Source: Sipunculus nudus
Lineage: Eukaryota > Annelida > Sipuncula > Golfingiida > Sipunculidae
Direction: 5' to 3'
Assembly: GCA_026874595.1 (NCBI GenBank)
Contig: CM049317.1
Span: 67,982,118 to 68,046,117, forward strand
DNA length: 64,000 nt
The position numbers and the translations under genes were made by a program. Positions 12,380-24,945 of this stretch are shown here, piece by piece (the first letter of the stretch is position 1; each line of letters starts with the position of its first letter). Under the pieces are notes generated by a model. That model saw only the letters and a list, made by a program, of their open reading frames with translations, had not been told where the DNA came from and made no database searches.

Positions 12380-15300
12380 ATATATATTATATATATATGA
12401 TTAATTAAACATACGAATATACATTATATATGTGCACATGTATGTGTTAATCAGAAAACTTACTGGTATACAACATTTCTATGCGTTTAATCTGGATATT
12501 TTCTGTTTTTGTGCTGTGTCTCGGACTTTTGTGCTGAATCATTGATTGGCTAGTTCTGTGAAGAAAGAAGGGCAAATTTTAGGTATATACAAGATAATGA
12601 TCAGAAGATCTGAAACAGTAAATTTATATGCAGTAATTCTAAATCCAGGACTATTTAATTAATTTTTTTCAATAAAGGATATCACAGTTGTTTTGAGACC
12701 TGTAAATACTTTATTAAAGATTAGATAATAATACCTTACTGTCAACTAGACATTATTATGTACAAGTGAATTTTCTAATTACATAATTTGCCAGTAGGAA
12801 AATTCAGGTTATATTATAATTAAGAGTGGCCCTAAACGGTAAAACTTGTTGTGCCACTTGAACTGTCACTCCACCCCTTAGTTTTACAGTGTCACCAAAC
12901 GGAGTGTGTCCTAAGGTTTCCAATTTCCATATTTTTCCCTTAATCCTGACAAATTCTATACTAGAAGGGTATATTGCAGCAGCATCAATCAGAAATAATC
13001 AAAATTTATCCTAATTATGCCGATGGAGAAGCCATCCCAGACCCAAACTGAAGTCATACTGACCTGTACTGATGTGAGAATGGCTTGGTAACAAGGGAAG
13101 GCAAACCTGATGGTATCTTAATTAAATAGAAATGAGCCACAGCGTGAACATTAATACTGAGTCCCATAAATGAAGAACATAGTCTTTCCAGCATCTCTGT
13201 CAATATAAAATTTCAGAGATCTTACATATACCTGATCAAAATCTATTAGTGGCAGGTCAGTGGAGATAGTAGATTTACTGTTCAAAACACCTGTGTGTAA
13301 AACTGATACAGGATGATCCCTTCTTATCATTACAGTCAGTTTGTTCACGGGATGCGCTTATTTACCACATCCTTAAGAACGATATTGGATGTCCAGCAAA
13401 CCAAATGGTCACCACCTGGTAAGAGGCAGGTAGCTCTATGTTGCAGAGACTTGAGACTGCCATGATACTTAGTACGTTATATACATAGCTTGACTGCATG
13501 CTTGCCACACCTGTGACCATGCACAATCCACAAGACCTAGCTATATAAGACCTATGAATGGTGCAACCAGACAGGTCAAGATGCCCTGTACTGAGATAAA
13601 TATCTATGTAAATATTTTCAGTTTCTTTTGATGCCTTAAGAAACTCCATCTGTCTTGAGATAAATGATATTATCATGAGGCCAAAATATTGAAATCTATA
13701 GAAATCCATAAATGTTTCCATGATATATCGACCATGCTGCCAAGATTTGTTAAAGTGGTTTATTTTCAACATTTCAGTCCTGAAGGATATTATACCATTG
13801 CTGTTAATAGCCCAGCAAAAGAGCCAACGGAAAAATTAATTGGTTTTCCAAAATTCCAGTTATGAATGATACTTTTCTATTTCATTTAAATTTCATTTGT
13901 TTGTCACACAGATGAAATTTTTTAATGATTTAACCATATATTCTCGATTCTTCTTGTATGATGTCTGAACATGTACTTTGAAAACTCGACAACTAAATAT
14001 ATTTTACTGATATAATCAAACTGCCAGACTACTTAACTTCTGCTAATCTGTTTAACAAAATTCAGGATTAGGTGCTGAACTTTATATTGCCTGCTCATAG
14101 CAGCACAAGAAACATTTTATATTTGATTGCAGACAAAACACAATTTTTTAGTTACAGAAATGTTAGTTTCAATACAGATTCCCCTCCCCTCCTGGGAGCA
14201 TGCCCTGTGTCAGGAATGATGTATGTTGCTTTGATTAATTGCCTTTAATTGACAGATGCTAAAAACAACCTTTGGTTTTAACAAATTTTTGACAAAAACA
14301 AATCTTAAACAATGTCTCAGTCTGTAGTAAATGAAAAGGGTCTATAACACGTTTCATAAGTTCACAATTAGCGACACACTAACATCAACCTCAAAGGTGT
14401 TTTCACATTGTTTCCCAAATACTGCTTTACAGGAACAATGCACCCTATCTGGTTCTGAAACAAAGTTTTTGTGAAACACTCATTTAAGTATTAATGAAAA
14501 TTTAAACAGTCTTATAACTAAAGAAGATTGGGATGTTTGGGATTTTTTACCTACAGTAAATAATATACTTTATTATTTAAGTATATCACATGAAAAGAAT
14601 GTTTTAATAATGAGTTAGATTCATAATTAATCCACTTCAATTTGCTGTTAATTAACTGATATTAATCTATTCATTCAAAATCTAAGACTGACTTATTCAT
14701 GGCATTTGTTAAATTTTCTTTATGTACCTGAAAAAAAATAATTAACCTTGTTTCGTTAACACTTGTTTGAATAAAATTTGATAAAATTTTCAGTTGCTAT
14801 TGAAAAAACCCCAGGGAGTGAGAATAATGCAAGTATTATATAGATCAAATCTTTACAATTTGTCAAAAAATTTAATTAAAATTATTTACCTCATTTGGTT
14901 ACCATTTATAAACCATAAAATGTCCAGTTGTTGGTGTAGACAAACAAGAGGCATGGACTGACACACATACATCTGTAACATATGCTGAAGTAATATGGCC
15001 TACAGGGGATGATGACAAATTATATCCTCAGTTAATAATATTGTTAGTTGTGTCATATCACCTTACTGTTGTATTGTAAGTGAAGAGGTTATATATGTAA
15101 CATTATATGATGTCTGACACATGCCTGCTTGCACTGCCTTTCAGGGTTACCATCCCAGTGTTGACTTAATTCAATATTATTTTTTTTCACCTTGTTCTCT
15201 TCGAGGTCTACCAAATGCTCTATTAAGATGCAACAAAAAGTGCAAATCTTTCAAAACCATCATGAGGGACATAATTTGCAAAGTAGAAAATGCAGTTGTC

Positions 15301-15632
15301 CTATTCTCTTCTGTGCTGGAGAGATATTAATGGTGACAGCAACACAAGAAGGTTGCAAGGTCCCGAAAAAGTCCGTTTATCAGGAACTGAAAAAGTTGCA
15401 TTAATTCACCACAGCTGTCTAGTAAATTTCACGTGGATGTGACAGTGTGCTTTCTGGTTCATCAAATATGGCACCAAGCAAGGACAGATACACATCGAAA
15501 TGTACTCAAACTGCTTGTCTGTAAATTTACTCCCAAGCTGGATTCACCATGAGTGCATGCAGCAACTTGAATCTGAATCTGTACATAAGAGCCATGTGAA
15601 GTAATAACCATACAGGACTGTCAACATAAATT
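12380..15632. other. Non-coding DNA, no gene supported
   Basis: AT-rich. The longest open frame outside tandem repeats (13362-13772, minus, 136 codons) has no recognisable domain, paralog or splice context and is treated as chance. 12840-13140 and 13140-13790 are somewhat more complex in composition. A short TA tract lies at 12382-12400. Confidence 0.55.
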
Positions 15633-15659
15633 AACATATATATATATATATATATATAT
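15633..15659. repeat. (TA)n microsatellite
   Basis: Uninterrupted AT dinucleotides, about 13 units. Confidence 0.95.
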
Positions 15660-15954
15660 CCTTACATTCTAAGGTAATAGTTATATTTGGTTGTTAACAG
15701 AAAAAAAATAAACTGACATATAGTGGATGTGTGATAAACGCTCATAAATTTTAGTAATGGTACCCATATTGAGTACCTATCAGCTAATCTCAACTTGTTT
15801 GGTTTATAGGCCAACTGATAATTATTTCAGATAATTTGTGTATAATAAGGACATAATTTTCCTTTTGAAGGGTGTTTCCTGATATTAATCTTTGAAAACC
15901 ATGCATTGGCAATGCATCCAATTTACATTTAGACACTTCTGGACATTTGCTGTT

Positions 15955-16260
15955 CATTACACTTTGCATAAATTTCTGTATTTAGTGTTTAATTAACTTT
16001 GCAGAAGATTTTACATTTTTTGTTAAATAAACTCTGCAGAAAATTCTCAGTTTTGCATTTATAGCACCAGTAATAAACTTTGCATAAAATTATTCATTTT
16101 ATTGTTTAATCAACTTGGGGAAATTTTCATTAATTGTTTAATGAACTTTGCATTCAATTTATCATTTGATGTTTATAATGAACTTTCCATAAATTCTTTA
16201 CCTAGTGTTTTATACTTTTTAGGTTTCATATTGGCTTTTTAATAAACATTACATTTGCTA
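15955..16260 (+). repeat. Degenerate tandem repeat, TTTAATNAACTTTGCA units
   Basis: At least six diverged copies of a unit with the core (T)GTTTAATNAACTTTGCATAAA, starting near 15987, 16021, 16069, 16105, 16136 and 16171. Spacing is irregular at 31-48 bp. There is no CpG in the stretch. Looks like an old, decayed minisatellite. Confidence 0.6.
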
Positions 16261-17337
16261 ATTTTTCTGAATATTCCAAATATTTTGTTTGTTAAATATA
16301 TTGAATAAGTAAAGTAACTCAGGTGTGACTTTTAACACAAGTACCTGTACTAAACATTTGGTAAAAATGATAAAAACAAACATTCACTCCTCATCATGTA
16401 TTTTTATAAAAGTTTTTCTCCAAAAATAAAAATAAAAAACTTTACAATTATCTGAATCAAATACATTAACTGGACACATCAGAGACATATTAAAATATTA
16501 CTGGTAGGAAAGTTAAATGTAAATACTTTTTTTACTATTTTGTACTATATTTTTACAAAGCTTATCCTTGATAAACAATTCCTCAGATTATTAATATATT
16601 TCATAAAACACCTTCTCCTGAGGTTAACAATGAATGCATAGATAAATGATTGTAATTAAAATGATCACAACATCATGAATTGAGCTAGGATCAAAGTTAT
16701 CAACAGTACAAAGAAAATGTCTTATATTTTTGAAAATGCAAAGAAAAATCTTCTTTTCTTCCATGATTTTAACAATTTTGTAAATTCACATATCACAATG
16801 ATTCACAGAAACCCTACTGAGAGAGTTAATTTCAATCAATGCTTATAAAGATTAAAGATATTTCATACAATTATAAATCAAGATCAAAATCTCCAGTACT
16901 TGTTCAATCAGTGATATTTTATTTTATGCATTAATAACTAAGACTTAATTCATTTAGTAGATGCCCTGGTACAAGGAATCAAGCTCCAAGGACACCAGTT
17001 TAACTCTAGTAATACAAATTTCAAGGCTTATTTTGTCCATACATCCTGTTATACAACATCTTTGGCTGTCTGATCCTCCAATATTTTAATTTTTTCATCA
17101 TATTTATGGGCATTTTTAGTTTTTGCATAATATTTACAAAGGTAAATTGCAAACTGACTGAACCCTAATCAGTAAATATTTTAACAAGGATCAATAATCA
17201 AACTGAAGCCATGCAGAGCTGAACTGCATGCAGAAGGGTATAGCAAACTTTATAAGCCCACTGTGATCTGCCCCAGCCAGCTTTTCAGAATCAAATTCCA
17301 GAGCTTCTCAAGGATAGTTCAACTAACATTATACCCA
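16261..17337. other. AT-rich non-coding DNA
   Basis: No gene or repeat identified. CpG is absent throughout 16021-16380. Confidence 0.65.
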
Positions 17338-17725
17338 TAATTTCCACATGCAACCTGTGACATCTTTGTTTTAGTGTGTACACAAAATGGTAGCCCCCAC
17401 AAGTGGTTTCAAGAAACTGAGAGAAATAAACCTGTCAGGGTCCAATATGTTATAAGAGAATGGGGGATGTGACACAAATGTATAGCTAATCTAGATGTAT
17501 CCCTATAATTTTCTCATGCGATTTGTGTCATCTGGATTTTAATGTGTACAGGAAATACCAGCAAACCATGAGCAGTTTTGAGAGACTGGGAGAAATAAAT
17601 CTTAATCAGGGTTTGATATGGGGACCAGGATGCAAAAAGAAAGTACAGGACCAAAGACAGTATCCGGAATGTATCTGCAGGGAGAGTTATGAGACAACAG
17701 GATCGGTATCAGTTTACATCTAAGG
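17338..17725 (+). repeat. Interspersed repeat family I, two tandem copies
   Basis: Two head-to-tail copies about 169 bp apart: ATGCAACCTGTGACATC at 17348 and its variant ATGCGATTTGTGTCATC at 17517. Each is followed by a TGTGTACA block, a CC-AC-AGTGG/GAGCAG block and GGGAGAAATAAA. A third copy sits at 20488-20700. The small open frame at 17523-17723 falls inside one copy and is not conserved. Class unknown. Confidence 0.75.
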
Positions 17726-20487
17726 GGAATAATGCTGTTTGGGAGGATGTCGACCCTAATTCGCAAATTATACTAGGATTCAAGCACTATATTTAATAGC
17801 CTTTAAAATGCAACATTTTTAAAAAGATTTTCAGCAATTTTATGCATGATTGAAAAATGGTGGCTATAAAGCTTAGTTTTCAAACGTGTGGTTTGCATTC
17901 ACAGACATGGTTATTATATTATAACCTGTATCAGCTTCAAGGCTATGGTACCGGTACATGCATTCACAAAACTGTCAATGAAGTCATGTTTTATTAAGAG
18001 AATTTCAGTCCAAAAGTTCATGTCATGAATGAAAAACTACCATAAATAAACCAATTTGAAATTTACGACACCTTTCAGGTTGAAGACTGCATGCTGTGAA
18101 ACATCCATCGATACCCTTTCCCTACAGCTGAAAAATCAAAGAGTGGCTTTTGTGTGTTTATTGTAAGCAAGCACATACTGACACAAGAACATCAGGTTCG
18201 GATGGGTGACGGAGCATTTGATTTTGTACCTCTGATTATACAGTGTCAAAATTCCTGGGGCCTTTTATGACAGAATGTCTGTCATGCTCTGAATGACGTT
18301 TAAACTTCATCCTTATGATCCGGCAGCATCATGTGCTCCTGGTTGTATCCACGGCAACCGCACAGGTGGACATTAAGTCCATTGCCCCTATTAATAATTT
18401 TTACTTATGTCTGTTTCGGAAGCTAGACAACTGAACTCTCTGACCCCATCTGAGGCCATATAACTCTTATGACCCCAGTATGTTAACTGAACATCAGGCA
18501 CCATCTAACTAGTTTATGGTTTATATTTCTCCCATATGTGCCATTGCTTTCTTTCAACTGTATTTATGATAGTCTCAGAGCTGTAGCACCAGTCCTCTGC
18601 CAACAGGAATATGTTTACAAACACAGCTGGTTGGGTAATTTTTAGTCCATTTCCCTTGTACATTAAAGATGAAAGAAAATGATTAATTGTTTAAATCAAA
18701 CCTGTCAATCTCTAGGCAAGTTAATTCATTAATTTATGATTTGAGTTCAGTTGTATAACACTATACTGGAGCTTTTTACAACTGACTTACACTCATATTT
18801 ATATTTTCACATTCAAAGAGTAAGCCTTCACTTTCATTTTATTGTAATTTGTACCTGTGTTCATTTGTAGCCCAAATTGAACATGACAAAATTAACTCAT
18901 CAAAGTCTGATAAAAATGTGTGCGTGTCTACTTGAAAAAATAATGAAGTTCTTTACACTGAAACTGTACTTCAAACTGTAAGTACATTCTGACCTTCACT
19001 TCTATTTCATTTAGTTGTACTTGTGCTCAAATTGAAAAACCTCTGAAGCCTTAAAGTTCAGTTTAAATAAGGCCAGACCTTTACTTTTTTATTGTTGTTT
19101 TTTTAAATGAACTTGAGCATGTTATTTTTTTAATTTTGTGAACTATTTTACAATTTTATTATATTTAATGGCCATGCATTAAGTTCATGAATATGCTAAA
19201 GCAGAATCATAATTTGTAACTCTGAATCAACAAACAAACCAGTCTTGAAGCTCAGTCAAAATCTCCTGCCAGTATTAGTACAAAATATGTAAAAGACAAG
19301 AGCACATAATACGCCCATCATATATCTGTGACCTCTGACCTCTGCACTGGTTTTGCCAAGATATAAAATTTTAAATTGGGTGAGAAACTGTATTGGTAAA
19401 TATTCATAATTTGTTGAAAATCCATCAGATTTTTGTAAGTCATCACAGCCCCACAAAAGTCTGGTGACCTCTGACCGCATTAAATATGCATGGATTTTGC
19501 CTATAATTAAACTCATTTGAGAAAATCTGTTGGTAAGAAGTCATGGTGAGTTTTGGAAAAATCCATCAAAGCCCTGGTAAGTTATCATGGTGATACTAAA
19601 AGTTATCAGATGGAGCATGGACATAATACCACAATAATTCCTGGGCTTCTAAGACAGGTGTTTAAAAAAAAGTATGTTTTAGGGTTGGATAAAAGTATCC
19701 TGCTTTTATTCAATGACTTTTACTGTTTCATTTTTCATAACATGGACATGTTCTCAATATAAACCTGGGAAATGAAAAAAAAATAAATCTTAATATTTTT
19801 CAATTAAAATAACCTTGAAGTAAGAGATTTTGCCAAAAAAATAAAAATCTGGCCTGAGTGTGCCCAAGCTGTTCATGAGCATGCTATTTACGTGCAAGCT
19901 CGTGCATTTAAATGTACTTGAGCACACATTCTATGAGCATTTCACCTATACTGACAAACTGATCTCAAAAATACCTCCTTAAATTTCAGTTATATAGCAA
20001 TTAATCATGTTTTCCAGCTTTGATATGTCAGTATAAATAAAACTTATATATTATGTCACAGTTTTTATTTTCTGGTTCTTCACAGGTTTTAGTTCACTTG
20101 TAGTAAATACCAGTTAATTATACCTGTAGTGTAGCTAGTTAATTATAGGCCTCACTGAAGGTCGAATGCTTAATTACTGCCTTTCCAGCATACCATGCAC
20201 CAAGAGAGTACAATCTATATACACCCTCCATATAGGAAATTAACTTAACTATTATTATAATCATTGCAGGTGTTTAAGAATGATGATTATAGGTCTGCGG
20301 GTGCAGGTATTTTTAGAGATGACTGCAGCAGTGTAGTCCACTTGAATGACTAACCCAATGGGCATGAGTCAAGCACTACCTATAAACCCTTGTCTAGAGC
20401 TGGTGTCAGGAAAATCTAAGGCAACAAAGGAACTTCAAACCTACCTACTTAAGAAATCCAATTAACAAATTATACTAGCAGTATACT
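17726..20487. other. Mostly AT-rich non-coding DNA
   Basis: No exon seen. The only stretch standing out is the CpG-retaining part at 18060-18430, annotated separately. 18640-19240 and 19770-20050 are strongly A/T-rich. Confidence 0.6.
18060..18430. promoter_or_regulatory. CpG-retaining unique segment, candidate conserved regulatory DNA
   Basis: Nine CpGs can be counted between 18061 and 18420, against none in 16021-16380. The segment is not repeated elsewhere in the window and is not open for translation. It holds CCTTTTATGAC, ATGACGTT and ATTAATAATTTTTAC (homeodomain-like AT sites). In a CpG-depleted setting this suggests unmethylated, possibly constrained DNA. Purely inferential. Confidence 0.3.
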
Positions 20488-20700
20488 TATAATTTTGACA
20501 TGCAACCTGTGACATCCGGGTTTTATTGTTTATGCAAAAATAGCAGCCCCCATGAGCAGTTTCAGGAAAATGGGAGAAATAAACCAGGGCATGGGGATGT
20601 CACAAGAAGGTACTTTGAGGAAAGTGTCCAGGTGAGAACTATCTGCGGAGAGAGTTCAGTGGTAAGGAGACATAAATCAGCAAAGTTTAGAATGGAATAA
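20488..20700 (+). repeat. Interspersed repeat family I, copy 3
   Basis: Matches 17338-17725: CATGCAACCTGTGACATC, then AGCAGCCCCCATGAGCAGTTTCAG, GGGAGAAATAAACC, GGGGATGT, and a closing ATCTGCGGAGAGAGTT block that corresponds to ATCTGCAGGGAGAGTT in copy 2. No coding capacity. Confidence 0.75.
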
Positions 20701-21254
20701 ACCTTTTTTACCATCATGCAAAAATCCATCTGATTACTGTGGGATGACCAAATGGTCTGCATTTTTACAAGGAGTGTGCTAATCTAAATGTGGATTCACA
20801 AAAGCCATTTTGGTATCAGCACACTTTAAAAGTTTCACTCATACTCAGGGTGGTGAGGTGGTGGGTAAAGGCTTTATAGGATTTGGTGAGACCAGAAAAA
20901 TGCAAGCTTTCTTGATAACACAGACTTCACAGATGGAAACCTAAAATCGTAAAATTTATTTAATAAATCAAAATTGTTCAAAATTCTTTGTTCCATAGAA
21001 CGAACTCATTGATTATTTTTATATACATGGCATCATTTGTACAGATGTTGATGAAAAAAATTATCTAATATATCTGATTAAATTTTAACCATTTGTTTAC
21101 TTTGGCACAAACAGAGATGTGTAAGAAACAAGAATGAGGTTGTTTTTGCAATGCATAACAGATATGTCTCCCCTCACTATGGGCCTCCCATCTCCAAATT
21201 TTAGGAAAAGAAATACAGACTGCTTAAAAAAGTAACATCATTCTCAAATGATTT
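20701..21254. other. AT-rich non-coding DNA
   Basis: Nothing recognised. Confidence 0.6.
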
Positions 21255-21760
21255 TTATTTTTTGCTGATTTGACCTTGAAGATGAAAATCAAGGTCACTG
21301 GTTTTCAAACACTTTCTCAAGTTTTCCAAAAATTTTTTTACTTTCCAAATTTCATGAAAATAAATTGAGTGGTTCAAAAGTGATAATGTAAGCCAAATAT
21401 TTCTATTTCTGATGATTGGACCTTGAAGCTGAAAGTCAGGGTCATCGATTTTCAAACATTTCTGAGATTTTGGTAGAAAACATTTTAAAAGTCAAATTTC
21501 ATGAAATTTTTTTTGAGTGGTTCAAAAATTACAGCATTCATAAATAAATTTATTTCTGTCTGATTTGACCTTGAAGATAAGGTCAAGGTCAACAGTTTTT
21601 GAACACTTCCAAGATTTTTGGAAAAACATTTCACATTATCAAATTTCATGAAAATATATTGATCAGCTCAAAACACATAGCATAAACAATATATTTCTAT
21701 TTCTGCTGATTTGACCTTGAAGATTAAGTTCAAAGTCACCAGTTTTCAAATTTGAGGAAA
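21255..21760 (+). repeat. 147-bp tandem repeat with nuclear-receptor-like half-sites, ~3.5 units
   Basis: The phrase TGACCTTGAAGAT recurs at about 21271, 21419, 21566 and 21712, spacing 146-148 bp. Each unit also shares TTTCAAACA, AATTTCATGAAAAT and GGTTCAAAA blocks. Two units carry TCAAGGTCA (21289-21297 and 21583-21591) close to the opposed TGACCTT. Related AAGGTCA motifs occur in the CTAG-2 elements. No open frame is maintained. Confidence 0.85.
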
Positions 21761-22455
21761 AAACATGTGATACTTCAAAAGTTAAGGTTTCATATTGATT
21801 CATTAAAGTAAGGGAATTTTATGTTTTTTTACAAGTCTATTTTTAACATGTAACTTATTGACTCCTTATACTAAGTATTCTATTGCATTCTTTTTAAAGT
21901 CGGGAGGGTGCCAGATAAGCAGTTTATCAGTAAAGTTGGTTTTTATATCCTAGATATTACCCTGTTCTGGAAACAGTCATGGAGTGAATGACTTGTTCTA
22001 TTTAGTACATCCAGTCTTCTGGTGAAGGAAACTCAAATGCCCCATACTGAACCAACAACAAGTTTAACACCAGAAAGTGTGGACAACAACTGCAGCTGCA
22101 TACTCACCAAAACCTTAATTGAATGGAAAATGAATATTAAACAGATGCCTGGTTGAATGCTGAATCTTAAATAAATGAATGCCAAATCCTTAAAAACTTA
22201 ATCAGCTCCAGTTGCCACAGCTTTTTGAAATTTCCTTTTTTCCATTGACAATTGATTAAATTATCTTATTAAAAAATGACCATTAACATATAAATTGTTT
22301 CCTTACAGCTGGCAACCCTGGATTTCAAACCCACATATCCCACTTATCAAATGTTTATCTGAATGAAATATAATGGAATTTCCTACAACAACTTGTCAAG
22401 AAAGTATAACCATAGCTAAATCTTGTATGGCTGAACACTGGACACAATTTATGTA
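21761..22455. other. AT-rich non-coding DNA
   Basis: No gene or repeat family recognised between the 147-bp repeat and the 71-bp satellite. Confidence 0.6.
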
Positions 22456-24760
22456 GGAAAATTTCCATAGGACATAAATGTTAAAAGACAAAATGTAGCA
22501 AAGAAAATAACATCTATTGCCAAAATGTTGCTGCAAATGCATGTAATCTCTTTACCCCAAAGGTGACTGCAATTTATATATATAGCCCAAATGTTGCTGC
22601 AAATAATTTCTATCAACAAAAAGTTTCTGTAAATAATGTCTAAAGCAAAGATACTGCTGCAAATAATGTATACAGCCAAAATATTGTTGTAAATAATGTC
22701 TATAGCTTTAATGCTGTCACAAATGTCTCAGTTATCCATAGGGTAATGCAAATTATATCTATGGCCCAAAGGTTGATGCAAATAATGTCTATAGCCAAAG
22801 TATTGCTGGAACTGTCTTGCCAAAATATTGCTGCAAATAATGTGTATCAACAAAACATTGCTCATTGCTGTAAATAACATCACAGACAAAATGTTGCATA
22901 TTGCAATTAATGTCTATAGAAAATATGCTGATCAATGCTGTAAGTAATGCCTACAAACAAAATATTGCTTATATTGCAAATAATGTCTTTAGAAAAATTG
23001 TGGTTCAATGTTGTAAATAATGCCTACAGACAAAATGTTGCTTATTGCAAGTAATGTCTATAGAAAATATGTTGATCAATGCTGTAAATAATGCCTACAG
23101 ACAAAATGTTGCTTATTGCAAGTAATGTCTATAGAAAATATGTGGTTGAATGCTGTAAATAATGCCTACAGACAAAATGTTGCTTATTGCAAGTAATGTC
23201 TATAGAAAATGTGTTGATCAATGTTGTAAGTAATGTCTACAGACAAAATGTTGCTTATTGCAATTAATGTCTATAGAAAAATTGTGGTTCAATGCTGTAA
23301 ATAATGCCTACAGACAAAATATTGCTTATTGCAAGTAATGTCTACAGAAAATATGTTGATCAATGCTGTAAATTATGCCTACAGACAAAATGTTGCTTAT
23401 TGCAAGTAATGTCTATAGAAAATATGTTGACCAATGCTGTAAATAATGCCTACAGAAAAAATGCTGCTTTTTCCAATTAATGTCTATAGAAAATATGTTG
23501 ATCAATGCTGTAAATAATGCCTACAGACAAAATGTTGCTCACAGCAAATAATGTCTAGAGCAAAAATGTTGATCAATGCTGTTAATGATGTCTAAAGACA
23601 ATATGTTGCTCACAGCAAATAATGTCTAGAGCAAAAATGTTGACCAATGCTGTAAAAGATGTTTAAAGACAAAATGTTGCTCACAGCAAATAATGTCTAG
23701 AGCAAAAATGTTGACAAATGCTGTAAAAGATGTCTAAAGACAAAATGTTGCTCACAGCAAATAATGTCTAGAGCAAAAATGTTGACCATTGCTCACAGCA
23801 AATAATGTCTAGAGCATAAATGTTAACCAATGCTGTAAAAGATGTCTAAAGACAAAATGTTGCCCACAGCATATAATGTCTAGAGCAAAAATGTTGACCA
23901 ATGCTGAAAAAGATGTCTAAAGACAAAATGTTGCTCACAGCATATAATGTCTAGAGCAAAAATGTTGACCAATGCTGTAAAAGATGTCTAAAGACAAAAT
24001 GTTGCTCGCAGCAAATAATGTATAGAGCAAAAATGTTGATCAATGCTGGAAAAGATGTCTAAAGACAAAATGTTGCTCACAGCAAATAATGTCTAGAGCA
24101 AAAATGTTGACCAATGCTGTTTATGATGTCTAAGGACAAAATGTTGCTCACAGCAAATGATGTCTAGAGGAAAAATGTTGACCAATGCTGTTAATGATGT
24201 CTAAAGACAAAATTTTGCTCATAGCAAATAATGTCTAGAGCAAAAATGTTGACCAATGCTATTAATGATGTCTAAAGACAAAATGTTGCTCATTGTAAAT
24301 AATGTCTATGGCAAAAATGTTGACCACTGCTGTAAATGATGTCTACAGACAGTATGTTGCTTATTCGGATAATGTCTATGACAAAAATGTTGACCAATAC
24401 TGTAAATGATGTCTACAGACAATATGTTGCTTACAGCAAATAATGTCTATAGCAAAAATGTTGACCAAATGTTGCTCACAGCAAATAATGTCTAGAGCAA
24501 AAATGTTGATCAATGCTGTTAATGATGTCTACAGACAAAATGTTGCTCATTGTAAATAAAGTCTATGGCAAAAATGTTGACCAATGCTGTAAATGATGTC
24601 TACAGACAATATGTTGCTTATTGCAAATGTCTAGAGCTAAAATGTTGACCAATGCTGTAAAAGATGTCTACAGACAAATGGTGCTTATTGCAAATAATGT
24701 CTATAGCAAAAATGTTGATCAATGCTGTAATTGATGACTTCAGACAAAATGTGCAGAGAA
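22456..24760 (+). repeat. ~71-bp satellite array, about 2.3 kb
   Basis: Unit core: ACAAAATGTTGCT, then GCAAATAATGTCTA, then a purine-rich GCAAAAATG, then TTGACCAATGCTGTAAA. CTTATTGCA occurs at 23041, 23112, 23183, 23254 and 23325, a constant 71-bp step. Two subtypes follow in order: a TTATTGCAAGTAATG type (about 22.9-23.5 kb) and a CTCACAGCAAATAATG type (about 23.5-24.5 kb). The left edge is degenerate, and a few units are short or duplicated. There is no long open frame on either strand. Confidence 0.93.
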
Positions 24761-24769
24761 GAGAGTCTA

Positions 24770-24945
24770 CAGAAAAAAATCTCCAGAAAGTCTACTGACA
24801 AGATGTCCAGAGATTCTAAACACAAGATGTCCTGAGATTCTACAGACAAGATGTCCAGAGATTCTACAGACAAGATGTCCAGAGATTCTACAGACAAGAT
24901 GTCCAGAAATTCTATTGACAAGATGTAAAGAAAGTCCTAAGACAA
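24770..24945 (+). repeat. 24-bp tandem repeat derived from the satellite edge
   Basis: Repeats of GACAAGATGTCCAGAGATTC plus TACA, perfect or near-perfect for about five units, then decaying. The unit shares ACAGACAA-ATGT with the adjoining 71-bp satellite, so it may be a secondary expansion. Because 24 is divisible by three, overlapping open frames on the minus strand show an 8-residue repeat (ESLDILSV). These are repeat artefacts. Confidence 0.9.

Noticed and set aside
13362-13772. 136-codon minus-strand open frame, the longest outside simple repeats
   Set aside because: No recognisable domain, no supporting splice or codon signal. With roughly two-thirds A/T, an open frame of this size is not surprising in 64 kb.
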